A DNA stretch of 64,000 bases from Bacteroidota bacterium (GTDB lineage Bacteria; Bacteroidota; Rhodothermia; JANXDC01), in assembly GCA_025998875.1 (NCBI GenBank), contig AP024675.1, positions 1,009,589 through 1,073,588 of the forward strand. Reading direction: 5' to 3'. Shown one piece after another: positions 1 through 8,822 of this stretch. The notes under the pieces were generated by a model. That model saw nothing but the letters and a program-made list of their open reading frames with translations. It was not told the origin of the DNA and did no database searches. Every line of letters starts with the position of its first letter. The stretch's first letter is position 1. A program made the position numbers and the translations under genes.

Positions 1-422
1 GGGGCGAGCAGGCGGCAGTGGAGATATTCCGAGCCCTCAATGAGCGCTATCGGGATTTGCGATACGACCCGCGTTCGCGCGCCTTTGTGGCCATTCGGGA
101 AGACGGACTGGCCATATCCGAGTTTCAGCTTTCCGACGGGGCCAGAAAGCAGCTCCTCCTCGCCCTTCGGATAGCGTTTCTGGAGCAGCTCCTGCGCGGA
201 GAGGCCGCCTTTCTTGTGCTCGATGATCCGTTTATCACCTACGACGACGAGGGGCGCAAAGAGCGAGCGGTGCGCTGGCTCGGAACCATGGTCGACCGGG
301 GCTGGCAGGTGCTGTATCTGACCACCGATCGCACCACGCGCGAGCTCTTCGAGGCGCATCTGGGTGTGCGCCCCCTTCGTATCCAGGAGCTGCTCCGCAG
401 TCACCCGTCCGGTGCGGGATGA
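1..422 (+). CDS. C-terminal end of an SbcC/YhaN-like ABC-type ATPase (5' partial)
   Basis: The reading frame is open to the left edge, so only the C-terminal ~139 residues of a larger protein are visible; the GTG at 18 is an internal valine, not a convincing start. The fragment has an ABC signature-like segment (LSDGARKQLLLAL) followed by a Walker B and D-loop (FLVLDDPFITYDDEGR), the layout of the C-terminal half of SMC/Rad50/SbcC/YhaN ATPases that bracket a long coiled coil. DDPF..-DDE is closer to YhaN than to classical SbcC. Such proteins act in DNA end processing or repair, often with a nuclease partner, which would lie outside the window. Confidence 0.75.
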   Translation, partial: GEQAAVEIFRALNERYRDLRYDPRSRAFVAIREDGLAISEFQLSDGARKQLLLALRIAFLEQLLRGEAAFLVLDDPFITYDDEGRKERAVRWLGTMVDRGWQVLYLTTDRTTRELFEAHLGVRPLRIQELLRSHPSGAG

Positions 423-477
423 CATTCGGAACCGACGAGCTCATCTAAAATAACACAACACAGTCGAGGAGGCGGCC

Positions 478-675
478 ATGACGTGCAACGTGGGCAAGGT
501 GGACCGGGTTATCCGCATCGTGCTGGGGTTGGTGTTGCTGAGCCTGTTCTTCGTGGGCCCCAAAACCCCGTGGGGGCTTCTGGGGCTGGTCCTGCTCGGG
601 ACGGCTTTTGTGCGCTTCTGTCCGATATATCGCCTGCTCGGACTCTCTACGTGCCAGCCCACCGGGGCCCGCTAA
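478..675 (+). CDS. DUF2892 small inner-membrane protein
   Basis: This 65-residue protein has two hydrophobic segments (about residues 10-27 and 33-47) and the family pattern MTCNVGKVDR...CPIYRLLG with cysteines at both ends. It matches the DUF2892 (YgaP-like transmembrane) family, whose members are sometimes fused to rhodanese domains; the function of the stand-alone form is not established. A GAGGAGG ribosome-binding site sits just before the ATG. Its TAA stop overlaps by four bases the stop of the convergent nucleoside phosphorylase gene. Confidence 0.8.
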   Translation: MTCNVGKVDRVIRIVLGLVLLSLFFVGPKTPWGLLGLVLLGTAFVRFCPIYRLLGLSTCQPTGAR

Positions 676-1499
676 GCCGGGGGGTCGGAGACGGAACGCA
701 GAAAGCGACGCAGCAGTCGGGATAGCTTTTCCCGCACAGCGCGACCCTGGGCGACGACTTCCTCGTGCTTGAGGGGATGGGGGCTCAAGCCGGCGGCTAG
801 GTTGGTGATCGTCGAAAGGCCCACGACGCGTAGCCCGTAGTGGTGCGCCTGAACGGCCTCCGGCACGGTGGACATCCCCACCGCGTCGGCGCCCATGCGG
901 CGAAACATCCGGATCTCGGCCGGGGTCTCGTAAGAAGGGCCCTGTGTCCATAGATACGTTCCTTCGCGCAGGGGAATGCCCTCCCGCAGAGCGGCCGAAA
1001 AGAGCGCTTCGCTCCACGCCGTATCGTAGGGAGAGCCTGCGGCCCGTCTGTAAGGACGCGATTCGATTCCCCGCAGGGGATTGGCGAACCCGAAGGCGAT
1101 GTGGTCCCGGATGAGCATCAGATCCCCGGGGTGGAAGAGCGGGTTGATGCCTCCCGCGGCGTTGGTCAGGATCAGGTTCCGCACCCCGAGCGCATGGAGC
1201 AGGTGGACGGGGTAGACGACTTCCTGGATCGAGTATCCCTCATAGAAGTGCACACGTCCCTGTACGAAGAGCACAGGTATACCCTCCAGATGCCCCCAGC
1301 TCAGCAGCCCCGCATGCCCTTCCACAGTGGAGGCGGGGTAGCCCGGGAGCATATGGGTGGGGATGCGCCACTGCGGATGGGCCGCTTCGACAAGTTCTCC
1401 AAGTCCGGATCCCAGCACGATGGCCGTCTCCGGCTGCAGGGGTATGCGGGTGCGCAGCCAGTCGGCAGCGCGCCGGGCCTGTGCGTATACCGGGTTCAT
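672..1499 (-). CDS. punA: Purine nucleoside phosphorylase (trimeric type, PunA-like)
   Basis: A 275-residue enzyme of the PNP/MTAP phosphorylase family that splits purine (deoxy)nucleosides with phosphate to base and (deoxy)ribose-1-phosphate in purine salvage. Visible family marks are the phosphate loop GSGLGEL near residue 30, the segment PGYPASTVEGHAG, TNAAGGIN near residue 115, the block QGPSYETPAEIRMFRR, and GADAVGMSTVPE with the catalytic-region Asn in ITNLAAG. The length is normal for trimeric PNPs. MTA phosphorylase is the main alternative, but the GMSTVPE and TNLAAG segments favour PNP. Adenosine deaminase at 19.2 kb and PurL at 3.7 kb are other purine enzymes here, though not in the same operon. 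Confidence 0.88.
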   Translation of the reverse strand: MNPVYAQARRAADWLRTRIPLQPETAIVLGSGLGELVEAAHPQWRIPTHMLPGYPASTVEGHAGLLSWGHLEGIPVLFVQGRVHFYEGYSIQEVVYPVHLLHALGVRNLILTNAAGGINPLFHPGDLMLIRDHIAFGFANPLRGIESRPYRRAAGSPYDTAWSEALFSAALREGIPLREGTYLWTQGPSYETPAEIRMFRRMGADAVGMSTVPEAVQAHHYGLRVVGLSTITNLAAGLSPHPLKHEEVVAQGRAVREKLSRLLRRFLRSVSDPPA

Positions 1500-1525
1500 G
1501 GCCGAGAGGCTCTGCGGAAAGTCCG

Positions 1526-1555
1526 TTGCATGGCTTGGAGGACGAACCCTATTAT
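1526..1555 (+). promoter_or_regulatory. Putative sigma70-type promoter for ptsH-ptsI
   Basis: TTGCAT (1526-1531) and TATTAT (1550-1555) are separated by 18 bp. The predicted start of transcription lies about 18 bp before the ptsH ATG. The layout matches the promoter seen before the tRNA gene at 24.9 kb (TTGACT-18-TATATT). The assignment rests only on sequence resemblance. Confidence 0.45.
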
Positions 1556-1579
1556 GGAATCGGTCAAAGCGGTCCGAAG

Positions 1580-1846
1580 ATGAAGATTCTAGAGGTGGAA
1601 GTCAAAAACCGGGCGGGCCTGCATACTCGGCCGGCGGCGCTTCTGGTGAAAACCGCCTCGAAGTTTAAATCCGACATCACCCTGCTCAAAGACGGGTTTG
1701 CGGTAAACGCCAAAAGCATCATTGGGGTTATGACCCTTGCCGCCGAACCGGGATGCCGGCTCACCCTGCAGATCGAAGGGCCGGACGAGGAGGAGGCAGC
1801 CCAGACGCTGGGGGCGCTCTTTGCAAGTGGTTTCGGGGAAGAATGA
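1580..1846 (+). CDS. ptsH: Phosphocarrier protein HPr
   Basis: An 88-residue HPr, the cytoplasmic phosphocarrier that takes phosphate from enzyme I. The active-site His15 lies in NRAGLHTRPA, and Ser46, the regulatory site of HPr kinase in many bacteria, lies in AKSIIGVM. The ATG at 1580 gives exactly the standard numbering of both residues, which supports this start over in-frame upstream codons. The TGA stop overlaps the ptsI ATG (ATGA), so the two are translationally coupled. No PTS enzyme II gene is visible in the window, so the role may be regulatory or serve a transporter elsewhere. Confidence 0.95.
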   Translation: MKILEVEVKNRAGLHTRPAALLVKTASKFKSDITLLKDGFAVNAKSIIGVMTLAAEPGCRLTLQIEGPDEEEAAQTLGALFASGFGEE

Positions 1847-3636
1847 GCATGCGCAAGGGCGGTGAAATACGGTTGCGCGGTATTCCCGGCTCGCCCGGTA
1901 TCGCCATCGGTCGGGCTTTTCTGTTCGAGCGCACCCGACCGCGCATTCCGCATCGACACCTGGCTCCGGAGGAGGTCGAGGGGGAGATCGTCCGCTTCCG
2001 GGAGGCCCTGGAGCGCTCCGAGCGGGAGTTGCACAAGATCATCGAGATCGCCCGTCAGAAGGTCGATCCCGACGCGGCGGCCATTTTCGAGGCCCAGCTG
2101 CTCATGCTGCGCGACGAGCACATCTACGAGCGCATCGAACAGCGCATCCGCTCCGAGCGCCTCAACGCCGAGGCCATCGTGCATGAGGAATTCGAGGCCT
2201 ACCTGGAGCGGATTCAAGCCCCGGAGGACCCGTACTGGGATGAGCGCGCCTCCGATGTGCGCGATGTGCTGGAGCGGCTGCTGCGCAATCTACAAAAGGG
2301 GCGCCTGCTGTCCAATGTAGAGGAGTCGAGCATCGTCGTGGCCGATGAGTTGACTCCGGCCGATCTGGTCCTCTTCAGCCGACGCAATATCCTCGGGGTG
2401 GCGCTCGATTACGGGGGGCCGACCTCCCATACGGTTATTATCGCGCGCAGTCTGCGCGTTCCGGCTGTTCTGGGTCTGCACAACATCACGGACCTGGCCG
2501 CACCGGGGGACATGCTCATTGTGGATGGCTATACGGGAAGGGTGATCGTACGCCCCAGCAGAGCCACCCGAAACCTGTACCATCGCCATCTGCGCTGGCT
2601 GGAGAATCATATACGCACTTTCGAGAGGGAGCTGGCCAGCCTGCCCGCGCAGACCCGTTGCGGACGGCGTATCTGGCTGCGGGTCAATCTCGAATTCCGC
2701 GAAGAGCTCCCCTCTGTAGCCACTCTGGGGGCCGATGGCATCGGGTTGTATCGATCCGAGCCCCTCTTCCTGGGTCGGGGCAAGTTTGTGTCCGAGGAAG
2801 AGCAATACGCCTACTACCGGCAGATCGTCGAAGCCGTACGACCCGAGGTGGCCACGATCCGGCTCTTCGACCTGGGGGCAGATAAGGTGCTCTTAAGCAC
2901 CTACCGGGAACCCAATCCCTTTCTGGGTTGGCGCGGGGTGCGTATTCTGCTCGACAGGCCCGAAGAGTTTCTGCGCCCCCAGCTGCGCGCCATTCTGCGC
3001 GCCAGCGCCCATGGTTCCGTGCGCATCCTCATCCCCATGGTGACGAGCCTGGAGGAGATCGAGCGCTTCTATGTGTACTACCGGGCCATCTATGAGGAAC
3101 TGCGGGCCGAAGGCGTAGCTGTGGCCGAGCGCGTGCCCGTCGGGGCGATGATCGAGGTCCCCTCGGCGGCCGTCCTCATCGAGCGACTGGCCGAGCGGCT
3201 GGATTTCGTTTCCATTGGCACCAATGACCTGATTCAGTATCTGCTGGCCGTCGATCGGGGCAACGATCTTGTGGCCGACCTGTATCAGGAGTTTCATCCC
3301 GCCGTGCTGCACACGCTCAAGCACATCATCGACGGGGCGCACCGCAAGGGAATTTCTGTCAGCCTCTGCGGGGAGATGGCCTCCAACCCGCTGGCCACCG
3401 TGCTTCTGGTGGGGATGGGGCTCGACGAGTTCAGCGTCAACCCCGTGATGCTGCCGGAGATCAAGTACACCATTCGGCAGGTTGACTGCGAACAGGCTCG
3501 GCTCCTGACGGAGGAGCTGCTGGCGCTCTCCCGTACGGAGGAAATCGAAAAGCGCCTGCAGGCCTGGCATCGAACCTGCTGTCCGGAGCTGTACAGAATG
3601 AAAATGGAGGAAATGGAGGATTGGCCAGGGGCCTGA
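1843..3636 (+). CDS. ptsI: PTS enzyme I (phosphoenolpyruvate-protein phosphotransferase)
   Basis: A 597-residue enzyme I that autophosphorylates with PEP and passes the phosphate to HPr. The N-terminal domain opens with RGIPGSPGIAIGRAF; the phosphohistidine is His196 in GGPTSHTVII; the C-terminal PEP-binding barrel carries the signature SIGTNDLIQY and the conserved cysteine in SLCGEMASNP. The start is the ATG overlapping the HPr stop; a second ATG two codons later is possible. The length is slightly above the usual ~575 residues because of a short C-terminal tail. It forms a two-gene operon with ptsH. Confidence 0.96.
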   Translation: MSMRKGGEIRLRGIPGSPGIAIGRAFLFERTRPRIPHRHLAPEEVEGEIVRFREALERSERELHKIIEIARQKVDPDAAAIFEAQLLMLRDEHIYERIEQRIRSERLNAEAIVHEEFEAYLERIQAPEDPYWDERASDVRDVLERLLRNLQKGRLLSNVEESSIVVADELTPADLVLFSRRNILGVALDYGGPTSHTVIIARSLRVPAVLGLHNITDLAAPGDMLIVDGYTGRVIVRPSRATRNLYHRHLRWLENHIRTFERELASLPAQTRCGRRIWLRVNLEFREELPSVATLGADGIGLYRSEPLFLGRGKFVSEEEQYAYYRQIVEAVRPEVATIRLFDLGADKVLLSTYREPNPFLGWRGVRILLDRPEEFLRPQLRAILRASAHGSVRILIPMVTSLEEIERFYVYYRAIYEELRAEGVAVAERVPVGAMIEVPSAAVLIERLAERLDFVSIGTNDLIQYLLAVDRGNDLVADLYQEFHPAVLHTLKHIIDGAHRKGISVSLCGEMASNPLATVLLVGMGLDEFSVNPVMLPEIKYTIRQVDCEQARLLTEELLALSRTEEIEKRLQAWHRTCCPELYRMKMEEMEDWPGA

Positions 3637-3672
3637 ACGATCGGCCGTGGCACGGGTGTTCTGTGGGCGGAG

Positions 3673-5919
3673 CTATCCGGCGCTGTCGTGAGCCTGCATC
3701 CGGCGTGGGATAGCGAACTCGTAGACGCGCCGGATTGCCTCCAGCGGCAGGTCGATCCAGTCGTTGATTTTAAGTCGATCCCCGCCCACGGTTCCCAGCA
3801 CCTGCACGGGCACCTGGAAATCCCGCGCGCGGGATACGATGGCAGACAGATCATCCGGCCGGGCGCTGATGAGCACCCGCGATTGCCCCTCACCGAAGAG
3901 CAGGGCATCGGGCCGGATGGGGTCTTCGAGCCGCACGCGCGCCCCCAGGTTGCCGAAAAGACAGGATTCGGCCAGAGCCACGGCCAGTCCCCCGTCGGAT
4001 ACATCATGGGCCGAGCGCACCAGGCCGGAGGCGATCAGCTCCAGCAGGAGCTCATGGAGGCGTTTTTCCTCTTCCAGATCCAGATACGGGGCGTCACCGG
4101 CCACAAGGCCATGAACCCAGGCCAGGTACTCCGATCCCCCTATATCCTCTCGATTCTGCCCGAGCAGGAGCACCAGATCGCCTTCGGATTTGAAATCGGC
4201 CGTCATCAGCCGTTCTGGAAACGGCTCAATGAGGCCCACCATGCCGATGGTGGGGGTGGGATAGATCCTCCCCTGGGGGTTTTCGTTGTAGAAGCTCACA
4301 TTGCCCCCTGTGACCGGTGTATCAAAAACCCGACAGGCCTCTCCCATGCCCGCCACGGCTTCGCGAAACGTCCAGTACACTTCGGGATTGTACGGGTCGC
4401 CGAAGTTCAGGCAGTTCGTAATGGCCAGGGGGCGGGCGCCCGCGCAGACCACGTTGCGCGCCGCCTCGGCGACGGCGATCTGGGCACCCCGTCTGGGGTT
4501 GAGGTAGACGTAGCGGCCGTTTCCGTCCACCTTCAGGGCCAGGGCTTTGCGGGTGCCCTTGAGGCGGATCACCGCCGCGTCGGAGGGGCCGGGTCCGACG
4601 ACGGTGTTCGTGCGCACCATGGTGTCGTATTGTTCATAGACCCACCGTTTGGAGGCGATCGTGGGGCTGTCGAGGAGCTGGAGGAAGGTGGCCTGCAGGT
4701 CCTCCGGTACCGGGAGCGCATTGGCCTGGAAGGCGCGCGTCTGCTTCAGATAGGCCGGCATCCGGGCCTGACGTACATAAACGGGCGCCCCGCCTCCGAG
4801 CACAAGGGATCGGGCCGGCACGGCGGCCTTGAGCTCTCCATGGTAGTAGACCTCCACCAGACCCGTGTCCGTTACCTCTCCGATTACCACCGCCGGTAGA
4901 TCCCATTTGTGGAAGACCTGCTGCACCTCTTCGATCCGGTCGCGATCTACGACCAGCAGCATGCGTTCCTGGGATTCAGAGAGCAGGATCTCGTAGGCCG
5001 ACATATCCGCTTCGCGCAGGGGCACGCGCTCCAGATACAGGCGCATGCCTGTTCCCGCGCGCGCGCTCATCTCACAGCTGGAGCAGGTAATGCCCGCTGC
5101 GCCCATATCCTGCAGGCCCACGACGGCCCCTGTGCGCAGAGCCTCCAGGGTGGCCTCCAGCAGGAGCTTTTCCGTAAACGGATCCCCGACCTGCACGTTC
5201 GGCCGCCTGGACTCCTGGTCATCCTGCAAGGTCTCGGAGGCGAAGGTGGCCCCGTGAATGCCATCCCGGCCCGTGGCCGAACCCACCAGGACGACGAGGT
5301 TGCCTGGCCCCCGCGCGGCGGCCCGGGCCGTTTCACCAATGCGGACCAGCCCCACGCTCATGACGTTTACCAGGGGGTTGCCCTCGTAAACCGGATCGAA
5401 GTAGATCTCTCCGCCCACGGTGGGCACGCCGAAGGCGTTGCCGTAATCGGCGATTCCGCGCACAACCCCTTCGAAAAGATATCGTACGCGGGCCTTGTCC
5501 AGCGATCCAAAGCGTAGCGAATCGAGCGCGGCGATGGGGCGGGCGCCCATGGCGAAGACGTCCCGGTGAATGCCCCCCACGCCCGTGGCCGCTCCTTGGT
5601 ACGGCTCCACTGCGGAGGGATGGTTGTGGGATTCGATTTTGAAGGCCACCGCCAGGCCGTCGCCGATATCCACCAGCCCCGCGTTTTCCTCTCCGGCAGC
5701 GACCAGCAGCCGGCCCCCGGAGCGAGGCAGCGTCTTCAGCACAGCGATGGAGTTTTTATAGGAGCAGTGTTCGCTCCACATAACCGCATACATGCCCAGT
5801 TCGGCGTACGTGGGCTTGCGGCCCAGGATCTCCAGGAGCCGGTCGTATTCCTCGTCGCTGAGTCCGTGTGCGCGCGCAAGCTCACGGCTGACTTCGGGTT
5901 CGAGTGCTACAGGGGCCAT
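3673..5919 (-). CDS. purL: Phosphoribosylformylglycinamidine synthase subunit PurL
   Basis: A 748-residue PurL of the small (PurSQL-type) class, which makes FGAM from FGAR with ATP and ammonia in de novo purine synthesis. The catalytic-region His51 lies in MWSEHCSYKN; ESHNHPSAVEPYQGAATGVG is the conserved substrate and ATP block; the internal duplicated AIRS-like halves are recognisable. The start at 5919 has an AAGGA site about 7 bases upstream and removes a 22-residue extension unlike the family. PurS and PurQ partners are expected but are not nearby. It converges on ptsI with a 36-bp gap that holds no clear terminator. Confidence 0.95.
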   Translation of the reverse strand: MAPVALEPEVSRELARAHGLSDEEYDRLLEILGRKPTYAELGMYAVMWSEHCSYKNSIAVLKTLPRSGGRLLVAAGEENAGLVDIGDGLAVAFKIESHNHPSAVEPYQGAATGVGGIHRDVFAMGARPIAALDSLRFGSLDKARVRYLFEGVVRGIADYGNAFGVPTVGGEIYFDPVYEGNPLVNVMSVGLVRIGETARAAARGPGNLVVLVGSATGRDGIHGATFASETLQDDQESRRPNVQVGDPFTEKLLLEATLEALRTGAVVGLQDMGAAGITCSSCEMSARAGTGMRLYLERVPLREADMSAYEILLSESQERMLLVVDRDRIEEVQQVFHKWDLPAVVIGEVTDTGLVEVYYHGELKAAVPARSLVLGGGAPVYVRQARMPAYLKQTRAFQANALPVPEDLQATFLQLLDSPTIASKRWVYEQYDTMVRTNTVVGPGPSDAAVIRLKGTRKALALKVDGNGRYVYLNPRRGAQIAVAEAARNVVCAGARPLAITNCLNFGDPYNPEVYWTFREAVAGMGEACRVFDTPVTGGNVSFYNENPQGRIYPTPTIGMVGLIEPFPERLMTADFKSEGDLVLLLGQNREDIGGSEYLAWVHGLVAGDAPYLDLEEEKRLHELLLELIASGLVRSAHDVSDGGLAVALAESCLFGNLGARVRLEDPIRPDALLFGEGQSRVLISARPDDLSAIVSRARDFQVPVQVLGTVGGDRLKINDWIDLPLEAIRRVYEFAIPRRMQAHDSAG

Positions 5920-5972
5920 GGCATCATTCCTTGGTGTGCCCACAAAGATACGGAAATTGGCAGGGCCACCCC

Positions 5973-8090
5973 TCAGGAGGGCCATTTAAGCCCGAACACA
6001 CGCAAGAGAAAAGCGAACCGATCGCTCCACTCCTCGATCTGCTTTCCGGTGGGCTTGCCGGCCCCATGTCCGGCCCGGGTTTCGATCCGGATCAGGACGG
6101 GATTATCGCAGCCCTGAGCGGCCTGCAGGGCGGCGGCGAATTTGAAGGAGTGGGCGGGCACGACGCGATCGTCGTGATCGGCCGTGGTGATCAGGGTGGG
6201 CGGATAGCACGTGCCCGGGCGTACGTTGTGATAGGGCGAGTATCGCAGCAGATAGCGGAATTGCTCCGGATCGTCGGAGGAACCGTACTCCGGGATCCAG
6301 GCCCATCCGATGGTGAAGCGGTGGTAGCGCAGCATATCCAGTACCCCCACCGCCGGAAGCGCGGCACCAAAGAGCTCGGGCCGCTGCGTCATGACGGCGC
6401 CCACGAGCAACCCCCCATTGGAAGCCCCCGCGATGGCGATCTGTCCGGGTCGGGTGTAGCCTTCTCGGATCAGGTATTCTGCGGCCGCGATGAAATCGTC
6501 GAAGACGTTCTGCTTTTGCTCCCGCATCCCGGCCCGATGCCAGGCCTCGCCGTATTCTCCTCCGCCGCGCAGGTTGGGCATGGCGTAGATACCCCCGAGC
6601 TCCAGCCAGAGCAAGGTGGCCGGGGAAAAGCTCGGGGTGAGGCTGATGTTAAAGCCCCCATAGCCATACAGGTATACGGGATGAGAGCCGTTGCGCTCCA
6701 GCCCGCGCCGGTGCACGAGAAACATGGGCACCCGGGTGCCGTCTTTGCTTGTGTAGAAAACCTGACGGGTTTCGTAGCCGGACAGATCAATCGGCAGTCT
6801 GGGGGCTCGGAAGAGCTCCAGCTGCCGAGTCTGGTAATCGTATCGGTAGATCGTCGGCGGATATAAGAAGCTCGTGAAGGCGAAGAAGAGCTCGGTTCCG
6901 TCCGCCCGGGCGCTCAGCCCGGTTACGCTGCCCAGGGTCGGAAGGGGGATTTCCCGTTCTCTGCGGCCTTCGATGTTGTAGAGGACCAGACGGCTTGTGG
7001 CGTGCACGAGCTCATGGGCCACGAAATGGTAGTTCATCAGCACCACGTCTTGCAGAACGGCTTCCCCTTCCGGGATGATCGTCTCCCAGTGTTCGGGCTC
7101 GGGTCGGGCCAGATGCACGGCGATGAGCCGGCCGCGCGGGGCGTCTCGATCGGTGAGAAAGTAGAACGTGCTTCCCGTGTTGCCCACGAACTGGTATGAG
7201 GCATCAAAGGCGTCCAGCAGGGGCACGACCCTCCAGGCCGAATCCTGCAGGTCGATATAGTAGACCCGGTTGCGCCGGTCTGTACCCTTCCAGACGGTGA
7301 TGATCAGGTAACGGCCGTCCTCGGAGAGTTCGGGACTGAAGCCCAGTTCGGGGTCATCGGGACGTTCGTAGATGAGGCGGTCGGCCTCCTGCGGGGTGCC
7401 CAGCCGGTGGTAGTAGAGCTTCATGTGCCGGTTCGGTTCCCGCAAGGCGGCGCCGGTGGGTTCCGGGTAGCGAGCGTAGAAAAACCCCTGACCATCCGGC
7501 GTCCAGGCCGGGGCGTTGAACTTAATCCAGCGCAGCTCATCGGGCAGATCCCGGCCCGTCTTTAGATCGCGCACGCGTATGAGTTGCCAGTCCGATCCTC
7601 CGGAGCTCAGCCCGTAGGCGAGCAATTGTCCATCGGGGCTCGGCACCCAACTGGAAAGGGATACGGTGCCATCCGCAGAGAAGGTGTTGGGATCCAGGGC
7701 GAGCTGGCCCCGACTGGAGTCTTGCATGTTTTCGAGCCAGTAGAGGGCTGACTGGTTCTGCAGGCCGTCGTTGAAGAGGTAGAAGTAGCGATTTCCGTAG
7801 CGGCGCGGGACCCCGTATCGGGGGTAATTCCACAGCTGGCGCAGACGCTCCTGGATACGGGCGCGTTCCGGGACCTGGGCCAGCCAGCTGAAGGTGAGCT
7901 GGTTCTGCGCCGCAATCCATGCCCGCGTTTCGGGGCTGTCGGGATCCTCCAGCCATCGATACGGATCCGCAACGGGCACGCCGTGATAGATATCCACCAC
8001 CGTATCCCGTCGTGCCGGCGGATACTGCAGGGGTTGGGCGTGCAAGAGCACGGGAAGGAGCAGGATCAGGAAAGCGCACCGGCCTCGCAT
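5973..8090 (-). CDS. Secreted prolyl oligopeptidase (S9A family)
   Basis: A 705-residue serine peptidase that would cut short peptides after proline. An N-terminal signal peptide (about residues 1-19, ending LLHAQ) points to export to the periplasm. The N-terminal block HGVPVADPYRWLED is typical of the family, followed by a seven-bladed propeller region and the alpha/beta-hydrolase domain with catalytic Ser557 (GASNGGLL), Asp about 640 (DHDDRVVP) and His675 (AGHGAG), spacing close to that of porcine prolyl oligopeptidase. The ATG at 8090 follows GAGGAG. It is transcribed divergently from the class II aldolase gene. Confidence 0.93.
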   Translation of the reverse strand: MRGRCAFLILLLPVLLHAQPLQYPPARRDTVVDIYHGVPVADPYRWLEDPDSPETRAWIAAQNQLTFSWLAQVPERARIQERLRQLWNYPRYGVPRRYGNRYFYLFNDGLQNQSALYWLENMQDSSRGQLALDPNTFSADGTVSLSSWVPSPDGQLLAYGLSSGGSDWQLIRVRDLKTGRDLPDELRWIKFNAPAWTPDGQGFFYARYPEPTGAALREPNRHMKLYYHRLGTPQEADRLIYERPDDPELGFSPELSEDGRYLIITVWKGTDRRNRVYYIDLQDSAWRVVPLLDAFDASYQFVGNTGSTFYFLTDRDAPRGRLIAVHLARPEPEHWETIIPEGEAVLQDVVLMNYHFVAHELVHATSRLVLYNIEGRREREIPLPTLGSVTGLSARADGTELFFAFTSFLYPPTIYRYDYQTRQLELFRAPRLPIDLSGYETRQVFYTSKDGTRVPMFLVHRRGLERNGSHPVYLYGYGGFNISLTPSFSPATLLWLELGGIYAMPNLRGGGEYGEAWHRAGMREQKQNVFDDFIAAAEYLIREGYTRPGQIAIAGASNGGLLVGAVMTQRPELFGAALPAVGVLDMLRYHRFTIGWAWIPEYGSSDDPEQFRYLLRYSPYHNVRPGTCYPPTLITTADHDDRVVPAHSFKFAAALQAAQGCDNPVLIRIETRAGHGAGKPTGKQIEEWSDRFAFLLRVFGLKWPS

Positions 8091-8186
8091 AGGGCTCCTC
8101 CATGGTTTTGCCGGGAAAATTCGCAGGGGACAAGGCAAAAAGGCCAGTCTCTGGCGCCGGATCCGGGAGAGACGTATTTTTTTCCT

Positions 8187-8822
8187 ATGTCGGATGTGCG
8201 CCTACGGCTTCTGCGCGTAGCCCATCGCCTGTACCGGCGTGGTCTGGCGGTGGCCTGGGACGGAAACGTGAGCGTGCGTGCTTCCGAGGAGACGATCTGG
8301 ATCACGCCTGCCGGACGCAACAAGGGAGAGCTCCGGATCGAGGACCTCGTGCTTGTGGATCTGGAGGGGCGGGTCCTGGAGGGGCGATGGAGGCCTTCTT
8401 CGGAGCTCGGGATGCATATGGTCTGTTACCGCACGCGTCCGGAGGTCGGGGCGGTGGTGCACGCCCATCCGCCCTATGCCACGGCTTTTGCTGTGGCTCG
8501 CCAGGAAATCCCGACCAACGTGTTGCCCGAGATGGTGGTGCGACTGGGCTCTGTACCTCTGGTACCGTACGCCACGCCGGGCACTTGGGAGGTGGCCGAG
8601 GCCCTGCGTCCCTGGCTCGGTCGAGGGTCGCGGGTCTTTTTGCTGGCCAATCACGGGGTGACTACGCTGGGGTCCACCGTGGAAGAAGCCTATTACCTGC
8701 TGGAGAAGCTCGAGCACGCCGCGCGCGTGCTGTGGTTGGCCCGCGCGCTGGGCGGGGCCGTTCCGCTCCGGCAAGCGGAGGAACTGCGGTTGCTTCAGCT
8801 CTATGGCCGAGGCGATGCGTAA
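8187..8822 (+). CDS. Class II aldolase/adducin family protein
   Basis: A 211-residue zinc-dependent aldolase-fold protein. It shows the phosphate-binding region WDGNVSVR, then TPAGRNKGEL, the metal-binding HAHPPYATAF, and a third histidine in NHGVTTLG. This is the L-fuculose-1-phosphate aldolase / L-ribulose-5-phosphate 4-epimerase / methylthioribulose-1-phosphate dehydratase superfamily. The substrate cannot be fixed from sequence, and the neighbours (plsC, gatC) give no pathway clue. The ATG at 8187 sits just after a T-rich run; upstream in-frame codons give non-family sequence. The stop overlaps the next gene. Confidence 0.85.
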   Translation: MSDVRLRLLRVAHRLYRRGLAVAWDGNVSVRASEETIWITPAGRNKGELRIEDLVLVDLEGRVLEGRWRPSSELGMHMVCYRTRPEVGAVVHAHPPYATAFAVARQEIPTNVLPEMVVRLGSVPLVPYATPGTWEVAEALRPWLGRGSRVFLLANHGVTTLGSTVEEAYYLLEKLEHAARVLWLARALGGAVPLRQAEELRLLQLYGRGDA

